Notes under the pieces: generated by a model | The model's input: the letters and a program-made list of their open reading frames with translations, nothing else | The model's database searches: none | Told to the model about the DNA's origin: nothing | In this document: one piece after another, positions 9,631 through 18,019 of the stretch | Layout: each line of letters opens with the position of its first letter | How positions within the stretch are numbered: the stretch's first letter is position 1 | Position numbers and translations under genes: made by a program | Source: Verrucomicrobiales bacterium | GTDB taxonomy: Bacteria > Verrucomicrobiota > Verrucomicrobiia > Verrucomicrobiales > DEV007 | Assembly: GCA_028281705.1 (NCBI GenBank) | Contig: JANQJH010000401.1 | Coordinates: 1 to 48,215 of the forward strand | Length of the DNA stretch: 48,215 nt | Reading direction: 5' to 3'

Positions 9631-10332
9631 ATGAAAACGACTAGACGAGATAATCCAAAAAGCAGACTGGGAGTGACCCCGTTTGGAGATATTGGTGTCT
9701 ATGCACGCGAGACCATACTTCGGGGCGAGCGAATCGCCTCGTTTGATGGTCCGGTATTCACCTGGACGTCCGTTTCCGAGTCCATTCCAAATGCCGCGCC
9801 GGTCTTTGCTCGCGATCATGCGATCCAGTTTGAGGAGTTCCGGGCTCGCGACTCGAACGGGCTTGCGCGGTTCGCCAATCACTCGTGTTCGCCAAACGCC
9901 GGGATCCGTAACTTGTTCGATATCGTGGCCATGCGTGACATCGCGGTGGGTGAGGAGGTCACTTGGGACTACGACATGACGGAGGACACTTACTGGCGCA
10001 TGGACTGCCGCTGTGAGAGCTCTAACTGCCGCAAGCTTATCGGGGGGTATCGGTTCTTGCCGCCGGAGCAGCGGGACCGATACGAGGGCTACATTTCGGA
10101 GTGGCTGCTCGATCCTCCACGGCCCTACTTCGGCTCCGCGGTGGAGAATTTTCAACGCCACCGCTTTCCACAGGTTCCCGAGGGAATTCCATTTCGCTGC
10201 GATCTCGAGCGGATTGAGATCGACGATGAGATCATGGTGATCACGCCGGATGCCTTGAAAGAACTGATCCAGTCAGGGGCCGTGACCACTTCGGAAGAAC
10301 TCCGGTTGGAGTCGAGGCAGCGCGCCGTCTGA
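9631..10332 (+). CDS. SET-domain protein-lysine methyltransferase
   Basis: A protein of 233 residues that is essentially one SET domain with a post-SET cysteine cluster. Visible hallmarks are the N-terminal GDIGVYA turn, the AdoMet/active-site motif NHSCSPN, GEEVTWDY with its catalytic-site Tyr, and CRC-x4-C (post-SET zinc type). Family knowledge: SET enzymes transfer a methyl group from S-adenosylmethionine to protein lysines. The bacterial substrate cannot be told from sequence. A GTG at 9598 would add 11 residues, but it overlaps the candidate -10 box and ATG 9631 gives a more natural N-terminus. The next gene begins 58 bp downstream on the same strand, so they may be co-transcribed. A long minus-strand frame over this gene is a shadow. 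Confidence 0.85.
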   Translation: MKTTRRDNPKSRLGVTPFGDIGVYARETILRGERIASFDGPVFTWTSVSESIPNAAPVFARDHAIQFEEFRARDSNGLARFANHSCSPNAGIRNLFDIVAMRDIAVGEEVTWDYDMTEDTYWRMDCRCESSNCRKLIGGYRFLPPEQRDRYEGYISEWLLDPPRPYFGSAVENFQRHRFPQVPEGIPFRCDLERIEIDDEIMVITPDALKELIQSGAVTTSEELRLESRQRAV

Positions 10333-10390
10333 TCTGGTCTTGCCCCCAGCCTTGTTGAGGCTTCGCCTCGTATGTTACGCTCCGAATCCT

Positions 10391-11371
10391 ATGGAGGCTT
10401 CAGGACCGCTCTCGAAATTCATCTCCCGGAACTATCGTCATTTCAACGCGGCGTCACTGGTGGATGCGGCGAAGGGTTACGCCGCGTTGCTGGAGAAGGA
10501 CGGCAAGATGTTTGTCACCCTGGCGGGGGCGATGAGTACGGCCGAGCTCGGGATCTCGCTGGCTGAGATGATCCGCCAGGACAAGGTTCACGGTATTTGT
10601 GCGACGGGGGCGAATCTCGAGGAGGACCTCTTCAACCTGGTGGCGCACGATCACTATGTCCGGATTCCTCAATATCGGGATCTGACCCCGAGTGATGAGG
10701 AGTCCCTTCTCGCCCGGCATCTCAACCGGGTGACGGACACCTGCATTCCGGAGGAAGAGGCGATCCGGCGGATCGAGCGCCAGGTGCGTTCCTGTTGGGA
10801 ACGTGCGGATGCGGCGGGCGAGCGTTTCTTCCCCCACGAATTTCTCTACCAAGTGATTCGGGAGGGGCTGTTGGCGGAGGCCTACCAAATCGATCCGAAA
10901 GACAGTTGGCTGGTCGCCGCGAGCGAACGCGATCTCCCGATCTTTGTACCCGGGTGGGAAGACAGCACCTTGGGCAATATTTTTGCCGCCGCCTGTATTC
11001 GTGGAGCGATCAAGGACGTGAGGACGATGAAGATGGGGATTGAGGCGATGATGGCCCTGGCGGAGTGGTATCAGGAGACGACGGCGAAGCATCCCGTGGG
11101 CTTTTTTCAGATCGGCGGCGGCATCGCGGGAGATTTCCCCATCTGTGTGGTGCCGATGTTAGAACAGGACCTGGAACGCCGGGGCACGCCGCTGTGGTCC
11201 TACTTCTGTCAGATCAGCGATTCGACAACGAGCTTTGGTTCATACTCGGGGGCCGTTCCCAATGAGAAGATCACGTGGGGGAAGCTGGCCGTCGATACGC
11301 CCAAGTTCATCATTGAATCGGACGCCACCATCGTGGCGCCGCTCATCTTTGGTTACGTCTTGGGCTGGTAA
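10391..11371 (+). CDS. Deoxyhypusine synthase-like protein
   Basis: 326 residues from ATG 10391, chosen because family members begin close to the GPLSKFI...YRHFNA motif; an upstream TTG-type start would add 17 unconserved residues. Recognisable features are the Rossmann-like NAD-binding core (LAGAMSTAELG, ICATGANLEED), PGWEDSTLGN, and NEKITWGKL near the C-terminus, equivalent to the catalytic-lysine region of deoxyhypusine synthase (SWGKI in the eukaryotic enzyme). The family uses NAD and spermidine to move an aminobutyl group to a lysine (eIF5A) or to a polyamine. Bacteria lack eIF5A, so this member more likely makes a polyamine such as homospermidine or modifies an unknown protein. It lies directly after the SET methyltransferase. 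It converges with DUF2851, the stops lying 22 bp apart. Confidence 0.85.
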   Translation: MEASGPLSKFISRNYRHFNAASLVDAAKGYAALLEKDGKMFVTLAGAMSTAELGISLAEMIRQDKVHGICATGANLEEDLFNLVAHDHYVRIPQYRDLTPSDEESLLARHLNRVTDTCIPEEEAIRRIERQVRSCWERADAAGERFFPHEFLYQVIREGLLAEAYQIDPKDSWLVAASERDLPIFVPGWEDSTLGNIFAAACIRGAIKDVRTMKMGIEAMMALAEWYQETTAKHPVGFFQIGGGIAGDFPICVVPMLEQDLERRGTPLWSYFCQISDSTTSFGSYSGAVPNEKITWGKLAVDTPKFIIESDATIVAPLIFGYVLGW

Positions 11372-11375
11372 CGGC

Positions 11376-11394
11376 AGCCGCTGTACTGTCGGCT
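11376..11394. terminator. Small hairpin between convergent genes
   Basis: AGCCG (11376-11380) and CGGCT (11390-11394) can form a 5-bp stem with a 9-nt loop between the convergent stops. No U-tract follows directly. The T-run at 11410-11418 is inside the downstream minus-strand gene. Confidence 0.25.
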
Positions 11395-12821
11395 CAGAGC
11401 GTCTCGGCCATTTTTTTTAGCTGTTCGGGGAAGGGACAGTCTTCACATCCGGAGGCGTCGAAGAGGCAAAAGTCATCGTAAATCTGCAAGAGAGCTTGCT
11501 GGTGGTATGCTTTTTGAAGGAAGTTTTCTTGCCGGGGATGCTCGCCGAAGAGCCGCGTGGCCGCGCGACGGACTTTCTCGTTGCTCTGCAGGGCGGGGAT
11601 CTTTTGCAGTTGCGTCCAGGTATCCTGCGGATCGCGTGGCAAGCGCAGGGGAAGGATCTGATTGACCACGGCGTCGCGGGCGCGGGAGGCTCCGATGAGT
11701 GCCAGGGGTTTGGCTGTGGCTGCCTTGAGGGTGTAGTGATGGTCCCAATAGGGGTGTGATAGACTCTTGAGGAACTTTTCCAGTTCGGCGCCGGCAAAGC
11801 TTGGGCCGAGTGCTAGTTCGCGGAAGGGCTTCCAAGAGGCTGCCAGATGAGTCAGTGCTCCCAAGCGGCGCTGGGGATGGTTTTGCGGCCGGACGGCGGA
11901 GGTTTTCCAGGGTAACCTGCCTGAACTTGGAGCGCTTCCACCATCGCGCTGATGCCACCAGCGCGACCAGAGTTCGCGCTGGTAGGTCGTGGTCACGGCG
12001 CTCTTTGATTCCACGTGGCGATCGCCTTCGAGGAATCCCGCGAGCCCGAAGAGGAGGGCGTCCACGTCGAGGGCTGAGTGAAGAGCGCGCAGTTTTGAGA
12101 GGGGCGCACGCTGACTCAGCACCCGCAGGGGGAAGGTGTTGTGCTGGTAGCCAAGTGCCTCCGCCATTCCTTGGAGAAGCGCCTGGTCTTCCCCGTGGAT
12201 CTCGGTGGTCCGGGCGAGGCGTTGGGATTTCCGCTCCAGGCGATACTGGGCCGCGGCTTTCAGAATCCGGTGAATCTTGTCGTCTGCCAAATCCTTGAAG
12301 GCGTAGGAACAGCGACCGAGATGCGCATCGGCGGGAAGGTAATCCAGGGGCTCCAGATCGGAGTCGTCGAGGTTCAGCTTGAGTTGGGGAACTTCACGGT
12401 GTTGCAAGGTCCGGGTGAAGAATCTCTCGCATCCGCGCTCGAAGAAGACATGGAGGACGACGCTTTCGTAGTCGCGATTCTCGTGGTGTCCGTGCCGTTC
12501 CCAATCGCGGTCTTCGGGGTCGAGTTCGATCGCTCCGCGATGCAGGGTGGACCCAATGCGGACGGCCGCGTCGACAAAATCAGGTCCTGCGGAGTGATTC
12601 CAGTGACCGAACTGGACAACCTCGATGGGCTCGCCGGAGATGGAGTGAAAATGCCGCCCAAACGCACCGGCAAACCACAGGCTTTGCAGTTCGAGTTCGG
12701 AGAGCCCGAGAGAGTCTTCCCGCAGTCTGTTCGTCCATTCACGAAGCTTTCCTCGCGGTTTGGCGTAGTGGGTGGACCCCGTCAGCTGGAAATCCAGAGT
12801 CGAAGAAGCACCACCACCCAT
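11394..12821 (-). CDS. DUF2851 family protein
   Basis: 475 residues without a signal peptide, so probably cytoplasmic. The N-terminal half matches the DUF2851 pattern: LQSLW, then GEPIEVVQFGHWN, SAGPDF, an ELDPEDRDWERHGH stretch and YESVVLHV. The acidic and His-rich core (D/E...HxH...D) suggests a metal- or nuclease-like fold, but the function of the family is not established. The C-terminus has a cysteine pair in GCEDCPFP. It lies 35 bp downstream of the TIGR03790 gene on the same strand, at the distal end of a three-gene run. The start is the first ATG after the upstream stop; the first 20 or so residues are not recognisably conserved, so the true start could be slightly internal. Confidence 0.85.
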   Translation of the reverse strand: MGGGASSTLDFQLTGSTHYAKPRGKLREWTNRLREDSLGLSELELQSLWFAGAFGRHFHSISGEPIEVVQFGHWNHSAGPDFVDAAVRIGSTLHRGAIELDPEDRDWERHGHHENRDYESVVLHVFFERGCERFFTRTLQHREVPQLKLNLDDSDLEPLDYLPADAHLGRCSYAFKDLADDKIHRILKAAAQYRLERKSQRLARTTEIHGEDQALLQGMAEALGYQHNTFPLRVLSQRAPLSKLRALHSALDVDALLFGLAGFLEGDRHVESKSAVTTTYQRELWSRWWHQRDGGSAPSSGRLPWKTSAVRPQNHPQRRLGALTHLAASWKPFRELALGPSFAGAELEKFLKSLSHPYWDHHYTLKAATAKPLALIGASRARDAVVNQILPLRLPRDPQDTWTQLQKIPALQSNEKVRRAATRLFGEHPRQENFLQKAYHQQALLQIYDDFCLFDASGCEDCPFPEQLKKMAETL

Positions 12822-12856
12822 GAACGGAACTCGTTTTGTGAAACCGAGATTCTCGA

Positions 12857-14449
12857 TTAGCTCCCGGAGGGCCCTGGGGGATCTAACTGATTGAGCAATG
12901 CGGTCACGGCCTTGAGGCCGGGGAGATCGGCGTAGTCCGCATTGTTCTTGATGTCTCTCAGCATGGAGATGGCCTTTTCCTTGTTGTTCCGCTGGCGTTC
13001 GAGATCGACCATCTGGATATCCACGCGCAGCCGTTCCGTCGCCGGGAGGTAGCGGGCCTTTGCCTTCTCCAACAGACTCATGGCCCGGTTGAGGGAGTTG
13101 GCATTGCGCATCCGGTTCGCCTGGGCTTCGAAATAGTAACCCGTCTTGTGGTTCCGAGTGGCTTTCAACAGTTGGTCTTCGTATTTGAAGCTCTCCTTGG
13201 CCCAGAGTTTGGTGGCGACGTGAAAGGTCTTGTCATGCAGGTCTTCGTGCTTACGGACAAAGGGCGCTTCATATGTCCGAAACCCGTCGAAGGGCCGGTA
13301 GAGTGGGTCGCCCACGACGATGCTCATCCACGAGAGGTAGGGGGTGGCCATGTAGGTCGCTTCAGCCAGGGTGTAGCCGTCGAGGAGACGCCGGAAAAAC
13401 ACGTCGAGGTGTGTCGTTCCACTGAGAAAAGGCTCGTAGACGTTGCCTAACACGCCAGCCGCTCCCTTGTCGATCAGGGGGCCGACCCATTCCTTGGTTT
13501 TGCTCCTGACGGTGACGGCGCTGTAACTGTGAATGTGGCAGGCGATGGCGCCCTTCTTCAGCCGGAAGTCGGGATTGGCGAAGGGGCCGTTGGCCCGGCG
13601 CGTCTGAACGTACCACCCGAAGTAAAGGGCCGCCCCATCCATGGGATAGTAGTTGGGAAACGAACTCTTGTTGGGGTCGACGACAGTGGCGATGCCGTCG
13701 CGGTCACATTGGGCAATGATGTTATGCAGCCAATCCTCGCCCATCTTGTAATTACCCTGGGTCTTCTGTGCCAGATCGATGTAGGCCCGGCCCCACAGCC
13801 CCCGGCGTTCGACTTGGGAGGCGGCATCAATGAGACGGCGGCAGGACGCGACATTGGGGCCGTCCAGCCGGCCCACGAGCATGATGGGAAGTTTGGCGTC
13901 ACCGATGGCGACTTCCTTGCGGAAATAGGGATTGGGCACCATGCCATTGAGCCGCTGGTTGAACAACCCCAAGAGCGCCAGCTCGGAATCGACCGAGGCC
14001 GCGTCCGTGCTCAACTTGCCCTCCTTCGTCGCCGTTGCTTCCTTTGGCCGGGAGTCTTTGATTTTCAGTGGAATGCCGTGGGCCAGGACGATGACATGGA
14101 TTTTGTTAGAAGTGACTCGCCGCGCGTTTCCGAGTTCCTGAACGGTCCACCACTCCCTCTCTGAGAAGAGCCGCTGCAGGGGAGCCTCGATCGTCTGGCG
14201 GAACTGGGCTCGCGTGATGACTTCGTCCCCCGGACAATCCAGGGCGATGCGATGCGCCGAGGGGATGCTCCGCTGGGTGACGTAGTGCGAGGCGACGGTG
14301 TCCGAGCCCGGAAAGTTCTTGTTGTAGAGCACGATGGTCGACCGCGAGTAGACGGAGTCCTTGGCCAGTGATTGGAGCGTCGCGGAGGCGATCACGGCCC
14401 CGATGAGGAGGACGGCGCGCAAAATGGGGAATTGAGGGGGTGCTAACAT
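12857..14449 (-). CDS. TIGR03790 family secreted protein
   Basis: 530 residues with a signal peptide (about 1-29, hydrophobic AVLLIGAVIASATL). The mature part has the pattern of the TIGR03790 family of environmental bacteria: LYNKNFPGSDTVASHYV, RSIPSAHRIAL, an IHVIVLAHGIPL strand, LVGRLDGP, and the late motifs KGAAGVLGNVYEPFL and VVGDPLYRPF. The His and Gly segments (LAHG, ACHIHSYSA) have the look of a caspase/gingipain-like C25 peptidase fold, but I cannot assign catalytic residues with certainty. After the conserved core, the last 120 residues look alpha-helical (TPR-like). The start lies 2 bp after the stop of the metallo-hydrolase gene, so the two are surely in one transcript. Confidence 0.85.
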   Translation of the reverse strand: MLAPPQFPILRAVLLIGAVIASATLQSLAKDSVYSRSTIVLYNKNFPGSDTVASHYVTQRSIPSAHRIALDCPGDEVITRAQFRQTIEAPLQRLFSEREWWTVQELGNARRVTSNKIHVIVLAHGIPLKIKDSRPKEATATKEGKLSTDAASVDSELALLGLFNQRLNGMVPNPYFRKEVAIGDAKLPIMLVGRLDGPNVASCRRLIDAASQVERRGLWGRAYIDLAQKTQGNYKMGEDWLHNIIAQCDRDGIATVVDPNKSSFPNYYPMDGAALYFGWYVQTRRANGPFANPDFRLKKGAIACHIHSYSAVTVRSKTKEWVGPLIDKGAAGVLGNVYEPFLSGTTHLDVFFRRLLDGYTLAEATYMATPYLSWMSIVVGDPLYRPFDGFRTYEAPFVRKHEDLHDKTFHVATKLWAKESFKYEDQLLKATRNHKTGYYFEAQANRMRNANSLNRAMSLLEKAKARYLPATERLRVDIQMVDLERQRNNKEKAISMLRDIKNNADYADLPGLKAVTALLNQLDPPGPSGS

Positions 14450-14451
14450 CT

Positions 14452-15222
14452 TTATATTTCCAGCTTCAGCCCATCATAGGCCAGGGCCACGCCTTTGGGA
14501 AGTGTCGCTTCCGCCTTTTCATGGTCCACCTCATCACTGAAATGGGTGAACCAGGTGCGGCGAGCTCCCAGGAATTCTCTCGCCGCCAGGGCCTCGTCGA
14601 AGTTCATGTGGGTGGGGTGGGAGGTGAATCTCAGGGCATCGAGGACGAGCACATCCACATCTTTGAGGGCTTCCACCGTCTCGGGCAGCAGCGTTTTGCA
14701 GTCGCTCACGTAGGCGAAACCGGGTCCACCGGGCATTTGGAAGTGGAATCCGATGGTCTCGAGCTTGCCGTGGGTGACGGGTAGCGGCGTCACCGTGCAG
14801 TTTCCCAACCGGAAGGGGCCGTCGATCTCATGGGGGGCGGGTTTGATATAGCCAGTATAGCGGTTCTCGCCGTTGAAGGCGAAATCGAACATGCGCTTGA
14901 GATCATCGAGGCAGGCCTTGGTGGCGTGGATGGGGAGTTCGACATCGCCAAAGGTGAAGCGGCGGAGATCATCGAATCCCACGACGTGATCCATGTGGCC
15001 GTGGGTGTAGAGCACGGCGTCCACCCGGCGGATGTTTTCCCGAAGGCACTGGGTGCGGAAATCGGGACCGGTGTCCACCACCCAGCAGCAGGCTTCGGTC
15101 TTGACGTAGATCGAGGAACGGAGGCGCTTGTTCTTCGGGTCGGTCGACTGACAGACCGCGCAGTCACAGCCGATCACCGGGACCCCGATCGAGGTTCCGG
15201 TTCCGAGGAAGGTGACTTGCAT
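14452..15222 (-). CDS. PhnP-like MBL-fold metallo-hydrolase
   Basis: 256 residues from the ATG before QVTFLGTGTS, the usual N-terminus of the family; ATG 15231 or an earlier TTG would add only 3-4 residues. The metal-binding motif HGHMDH lies at residues 74-79, preceded by VDTGPDF and followed by VTHGK and VSDCKTL, giving the His/Asp ligand set of the metallo-beta-lactamase fold. The early CDCAVC cluster matches the structural zinc site of PhnP. PhnP itself is a cyclic phosphodiesterase of phosphonate metabolism. No phn genes lie nearby, so a general phosphodiesterase role is the safer call. It is the promoter-proximal gene of a minus-strand run with TIGR03790 and DUF2851, and is divergent from recN. 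Confidence 0.9.
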   Translation of the reverse strand: MQVTFLGTGTSIGVPVIGCDCAVCQSTDPKNKRLRSSIYVKTEACCWVVDTGPDFRTQCLRENIRRVDAVLYTHGHMDHVVGFDDLRRFTFGDVELPIHATKACLDDLKRMFDFAFNGENRYTGYIKPAPHEIDGPFRLGNCTVTPLPVTHGKLETIGFHFQMPGGPGFAYVSDCKTLLPETVEALKDVDVLVLDALRFTSHPTHMNFDEALAAREFLGARRTWFTHFSDEVDHEKAEATLPKGVALAYDGLKLEI

Positions 15223-15316
15223 CGTTTCCATCAATCCGCGTGTTGCATTGCGCTCGAGGCCTACCTAAGCTCGCCGCCCGAGAAATCAACACCGGGCGTT
15301 TCGGCCGGCCGCAGGC

Positions 15317-16972
15317 ATGCTCTCCATACTCAAGATCACCCATCTCGCTCTCGTCGAAAGCCTCACCTGGGACCTCGGCGACGGCCTGGTGTGCGTCACC
15401 GGTGAGACCGGCGCGGGCAAATCGATCATTGTGGGCGCCATCCGGCTGGTGCTCGGCGATCGCGCGGACCGTAGCCTCGTCCGGACGGGCGCGGACGCGT
15501 GCACCGTCGAGGCTGTCTTTGACCTGCCCGATCCCGCGGCGGTTAATCAGCAGTTGGAGGCCTACGGATTCGATCCCTGTGAGGAGGGGCAGCTGGTGAT
15601 CAAGCGAGTCATCGGCGCCAAGAGCGGGAGCAAACAGTTCGTCAATTGTTCCCCCACCACGCTCGCCGTCCTCAAAGCTTTGGGGCATTTTCTCGTCGAT
15701 CTGCACGGTCCTCACGAACATCAGAGCCTCATCGTGCAGGAGCGTCAGTTGAATATGTTAGATGCCTTTGCCGGAGCGGGAAAGTTGCGGCGAAGTTATC
15801 ACGAGGCCTACCTCGCCTGGCGGAAACTCACGCAGGAACTGGAGGAGATCTCGACCAGTGAACGCGCCAATGAACAAGAGATTGATCTGCTGAAATACCA
15901 GATTCAGGACATCGCCTCAGCGGATCCCCGGCCAGAGGAGATCGCGCCTTTGGAAAAGCGCTATCAGGTGGCGTCGAACGCCGCGAAGTTGCTCGCACTT
16001 TCACAGAAAATTCTCCATCGATTGGCGGATGGCGACAGCAGTGTCCTCAATCAGTTGAGTGATTCCCAGCGTGACATTCGCGAACTGCAGAGCACGGATC
16101 CGCAGACGGCGGAGTTCACCCGGGAGTTCGACAGCGCCCAGGTGGAGTTGGAGGAGATGGTGGCGTCCATGAGGCATTATGTGGAGAGTCTCGACATCGA
16201 TCCGGGCGAAATTTCCGAGATCGAAGACCGGATCAATCTCCTGGAGACGCTGAAGCGGAAGTACGGGAATTCGATCGAGGATGTCATCGCCTTTCGGGAG
16301 AAGGCGGAGGACAAACTCTCCCGTATCGAGGGGCGCAGTGATGCCATGGCCAAGCTCGAAGGGGATGTGCGCAAGGCGCGCCAGAAGGTGGATGAGCGGG
16401 GCGTGAAACTCACCCAGGCCCGCCGGGCGGCGGCGCCCAAGTTGGCCCGACGGATTGCCGGGCATCTCGCGGATTTGGGGTTCAAGCGATCGAAGATCGA
16501 GATCGAGCTGCTGCCTTTCGAGGCGCCGGGCGCGCAGGGAGCGGAAACGGCCGATTTCATTTTTGCGCCCAATCCGGGTGAGCCTTCCAAGCCGCTCCGG
16601 CTCATCGCTTCGAGCGGGGAGATGGCGCGTGTCATGCTGGCGGTCAAGAGTGCCCTGGCGAAACAGGATTCCATTCCCTTGTTAGTCTTTGACGAGATCG
16701 ATGCCAATGTGGGCGGCGAGATCGCGGGCGCCGTGGGGGCGAAGATGGCGGAGCTCTCGAAGAACCATCAGGTGATCTCCATCACGCACCTCCCGCAGGT
16801 GGCGGCCCTGGCAGACTGTCATTGTGTGGTGGAGAAAGAGTTCGCCGAGAAGCGGACGCGTTCACTCCTGCAGACGATCACGGGGGATACCCGGATCCAA
16901 GAGTTGGCGCGGATGCTAGGAGGGGACGAGGCCTCGGCCAAGGCGCATGCGGTGAGTTTGTTGGGGGCTTGA
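15317..16972 (+). CDS. recN: DNA repair protein RecN
   Basis: 551 residues, the usual RecN length. This SMC-like ATPase acts in recombinational repair of double-strand breaks. The N-terminal Walker A is GETGAGKS (residues 29-36); a long central coiled coil (about 160-375) carries the helical arms; the C-terminal ATPase half has the signature near 431-438 and Walker B LLVFDEIDAN near 454-463, then SITHLPQVAALAD with the switch His. Two positions are unusual: the signature reads ASSGEMAR instead of the common SGGE form, and the first lobe has HGPHEHQSL where many RecN have HGQHEHQSL. The frame is intact, so I read these as lineage variants. ATG 15317 is preceded by GCAGGC, a very close G-rich stretch. 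It converges with the PH-domain gene across a hairpin-bearing spacer. Confidence 0.95.
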   Translation: MLSILKITHLALVESLTWDLGDGLVCVTGETGAGKSIIVGAIRLVLGDRADRSLVRTGADACTVEAVFDLPDPAAVNQQLEAYGFDPCEEGQLVIKRVIGAKSGSKQFVNCSPTTLAVLKALGHFLVDLHGPHEHQSLIVQERQLNMLDAFAGAGKLRRSYHEAYLAWRKLTQELEEISTSERANEQEIDLLKYQIQDIASADPRPEEIAPLEKRYQVASNAAKLLALSQKILHRLADGDSSVLNQLSDSQRDIRELQSTDPQTAEFTREFDSAQVELEEMVASMRHYVESLDIDPGEISEIEDRINLLETLKRKYGNSIEDVIAFREKAEDKLSRIEGRSDAMAKLEGDVRKARQKVDERGVKLTQARRAAAPKLARRIAGHLADLGFKRSKIEIELLPFEAPGAQGAETADFIFAPNPGEPSKPLRLIASSGEMARVMLAVKSALAKQDSIPLLVFDEIDANVGGEIAGAVGAKMAELSKNHQVISITHLPQVAALADCHCVVEKEFAEKRTRSLLQTITGDTRIQELARMLGGDEASAKAHAVSLLGA

Positions 16973-17038
16973 TAGTTTTTGGAAAAATGGGAGGGTCGCG
17001 CAGAGGCACAGAGGCGCAGAGGGATGGGATGGAGTGAG

Positions 17039-17061
17039 GTGATGCGGACACTCCTGTCCGC
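17039..17061 (-). repeat. Dispersed 23-bp hairpin element, copy 1
   Basis: GCGGACA (17044-17050) and TGTCCGC (17055-17061) form a perfect 7-bp stem with a CTCC loop, preceded by GTGAT. Read on the minus strand, it is identical over 23 bp to the copy at 32813-32835 and differs by one base from that at 20128-20150. Confidence 0.8.
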
Positions 17062-17162
17062 TGGATGCCGCGTTCTTGGCTGTGAGAGAGGCTCGATTTT
17101 GTTCTCGCACCCGATCGCTACTTTATCCATCCTGTGTCTCACATTTTGGCTTGCAACGTGAA

Positions 17163-17179
17163 ACCGGCGTCCCGCCGGT
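17163..17179. repeat. Perfect 7-bp hairpin
   Basis: ACCGGCG (17163-17169), loop TCC, CGCCGGT (17173-17179). It lies between the convergent ends of recN and the PH-domain gene and could serve as a terminator stem in either direction, though no T-run follows. Confidence 0.5.
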
Positions 17180-17215
17180 CACCGTGAGGTGAGATGCCTG
17201 CCACCCACCTCCTAA

Positions 17216-18007
17216 CTATAGCCAGGATTTGCCGATGAGATTGCGACGGGGGGACTGAGGATTCTTTTGGATGCGCCGGAGGATTTTCTTCACCCGGTGT
17301 CCGCCGCGGACGTTGGCGAAGATGATATCGAATCCGCCAGTGCCGGCGGAGGACAGTTTGACGTCGCCGACGTTGAGGAGGCCGAGCAAGCCTTTCTTGT
17401 CGACGTCGATGCGGCGCACATCGGCGATGCGGACCTCGTTGGAACTCCGCGCGATGATCCCGCGGACCACCTCGGCGCGGGTTCGCGTGATGTAGTAGTT
17501 GTCGAAGTAACGCACGAGAAGCAGCCAGAGGAAACTCAGGACCGTGAGGACGGCGGTGATACCGATGATCGATTGGGAAGAAGACAGGCCGGCATAAGGG
17601 ACTACCACGATGAATAGGCCGCTGATGCCCCCAAGCGCGAGGGTGAGAAGGCACAGCTTGGGATAGCCGAAGATGGAGGGGCGCAGGCTGCAGATCACTT
17701 CGTCAGGGTCCCAGTCATCATTCTCAATTTCCTCCTCCTCTTCCTCAACATCTTCCCATTCGTCCTCCTCCGCGTCATCTTCGTATTCGTCCTCCCATTC
17801 CTCCTCTTCGTCGCTCAGCTCCTTTTCGGGCTCGTGGGACTCACTCTCGAAGAGTTCCCTGACCTCCTGGATTTCGTCTTCGCCCACGCGGATGCAGAGG
17901 GACTCGAGACCGATTTCGCCATCGGCGAGGAGGTTGGCCAGTTCGCGGCGTGAGTAGGGGCCATACTTCCGGTCGCCACTGATGAGATTGTAGCCTGGGT
18001 CAGCCAT
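17216..18007 (-). CDS. Acidic membrane protein with GYF_2-like and bacterial PH domains
   Basis: 263 residues in four parts. Residues 1-50 resemble a GYF_2 domain (the KYGPYSRRELANLLADGEI pattern). Residues about 52-104 are an extremely acidic, probably disordered segment made mostly of Glu and Asp with scattered Trp. Two hydrophobic helices follow (about 115-138 and 145-167). A bacterial PH (DUF304/bPH2) domain spans about 170-240, with YYITRTRAEVVRG and VGDVKLSSAGTGG. The PH domain probably faces the cytoplasm with the GYF_2 part. Function unknown; bPH2 proteins are membrane-associated scaffolds. It lies 12 bp downstream of the YbjN-like gene, so they share a transcript. Confidence 0.8.
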   Translation of the reverse strand: MADPGYNLISGDRKYGPYSRRELANLLADGEIGLESLCIRVGEDEIQEVRELFESESHEPEKELSDEEEEWEDEYEDDAEEDEWEDVEEEEEEIENDDWDPDEVICSLRPSIFGYPKLCLLTLALGGISGLFIVVVPYAGLSSSQSIIGITAVLTVLSFLWLLLVRYFDNYYITRTRAEVVRGIIARSSNEVRIADVRRIDVDKKGLLGLLNVGDVKLSSAGTGGFDIIFANVRGGHRVKKILRRIQKNPQSPRRNLIGKSWL

Positions 18008-18019
18008 GGCCTTAGATTC

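Larger units (their letters stand above)
16973..17215. other. Hairpin-bearing spacer between convergent genes
   Basis: The spacer holds a short purine-rich repeat (CAGAGGC, ACAGAGGC, GCAGAGG at about 17000-17021), the 23-bp dispersed hairpin element at 17039 and a second perfect hairpin at 17163. No gene is supported. Confidence 0.55.

Noticed and set aside
9553-10161. 202-codon minus-strand open frame over the SET gene
   Set aside because: The plus frame has the SET hallmarks NHSCSPN and GEEVTWDY; the minus frame has none.
10357-10369. GAGGC-TTC-GCCTC hairpin between the SET and DHS-like genes
   Set aside because: Only five pairs and no T-run; probably not a terminator.
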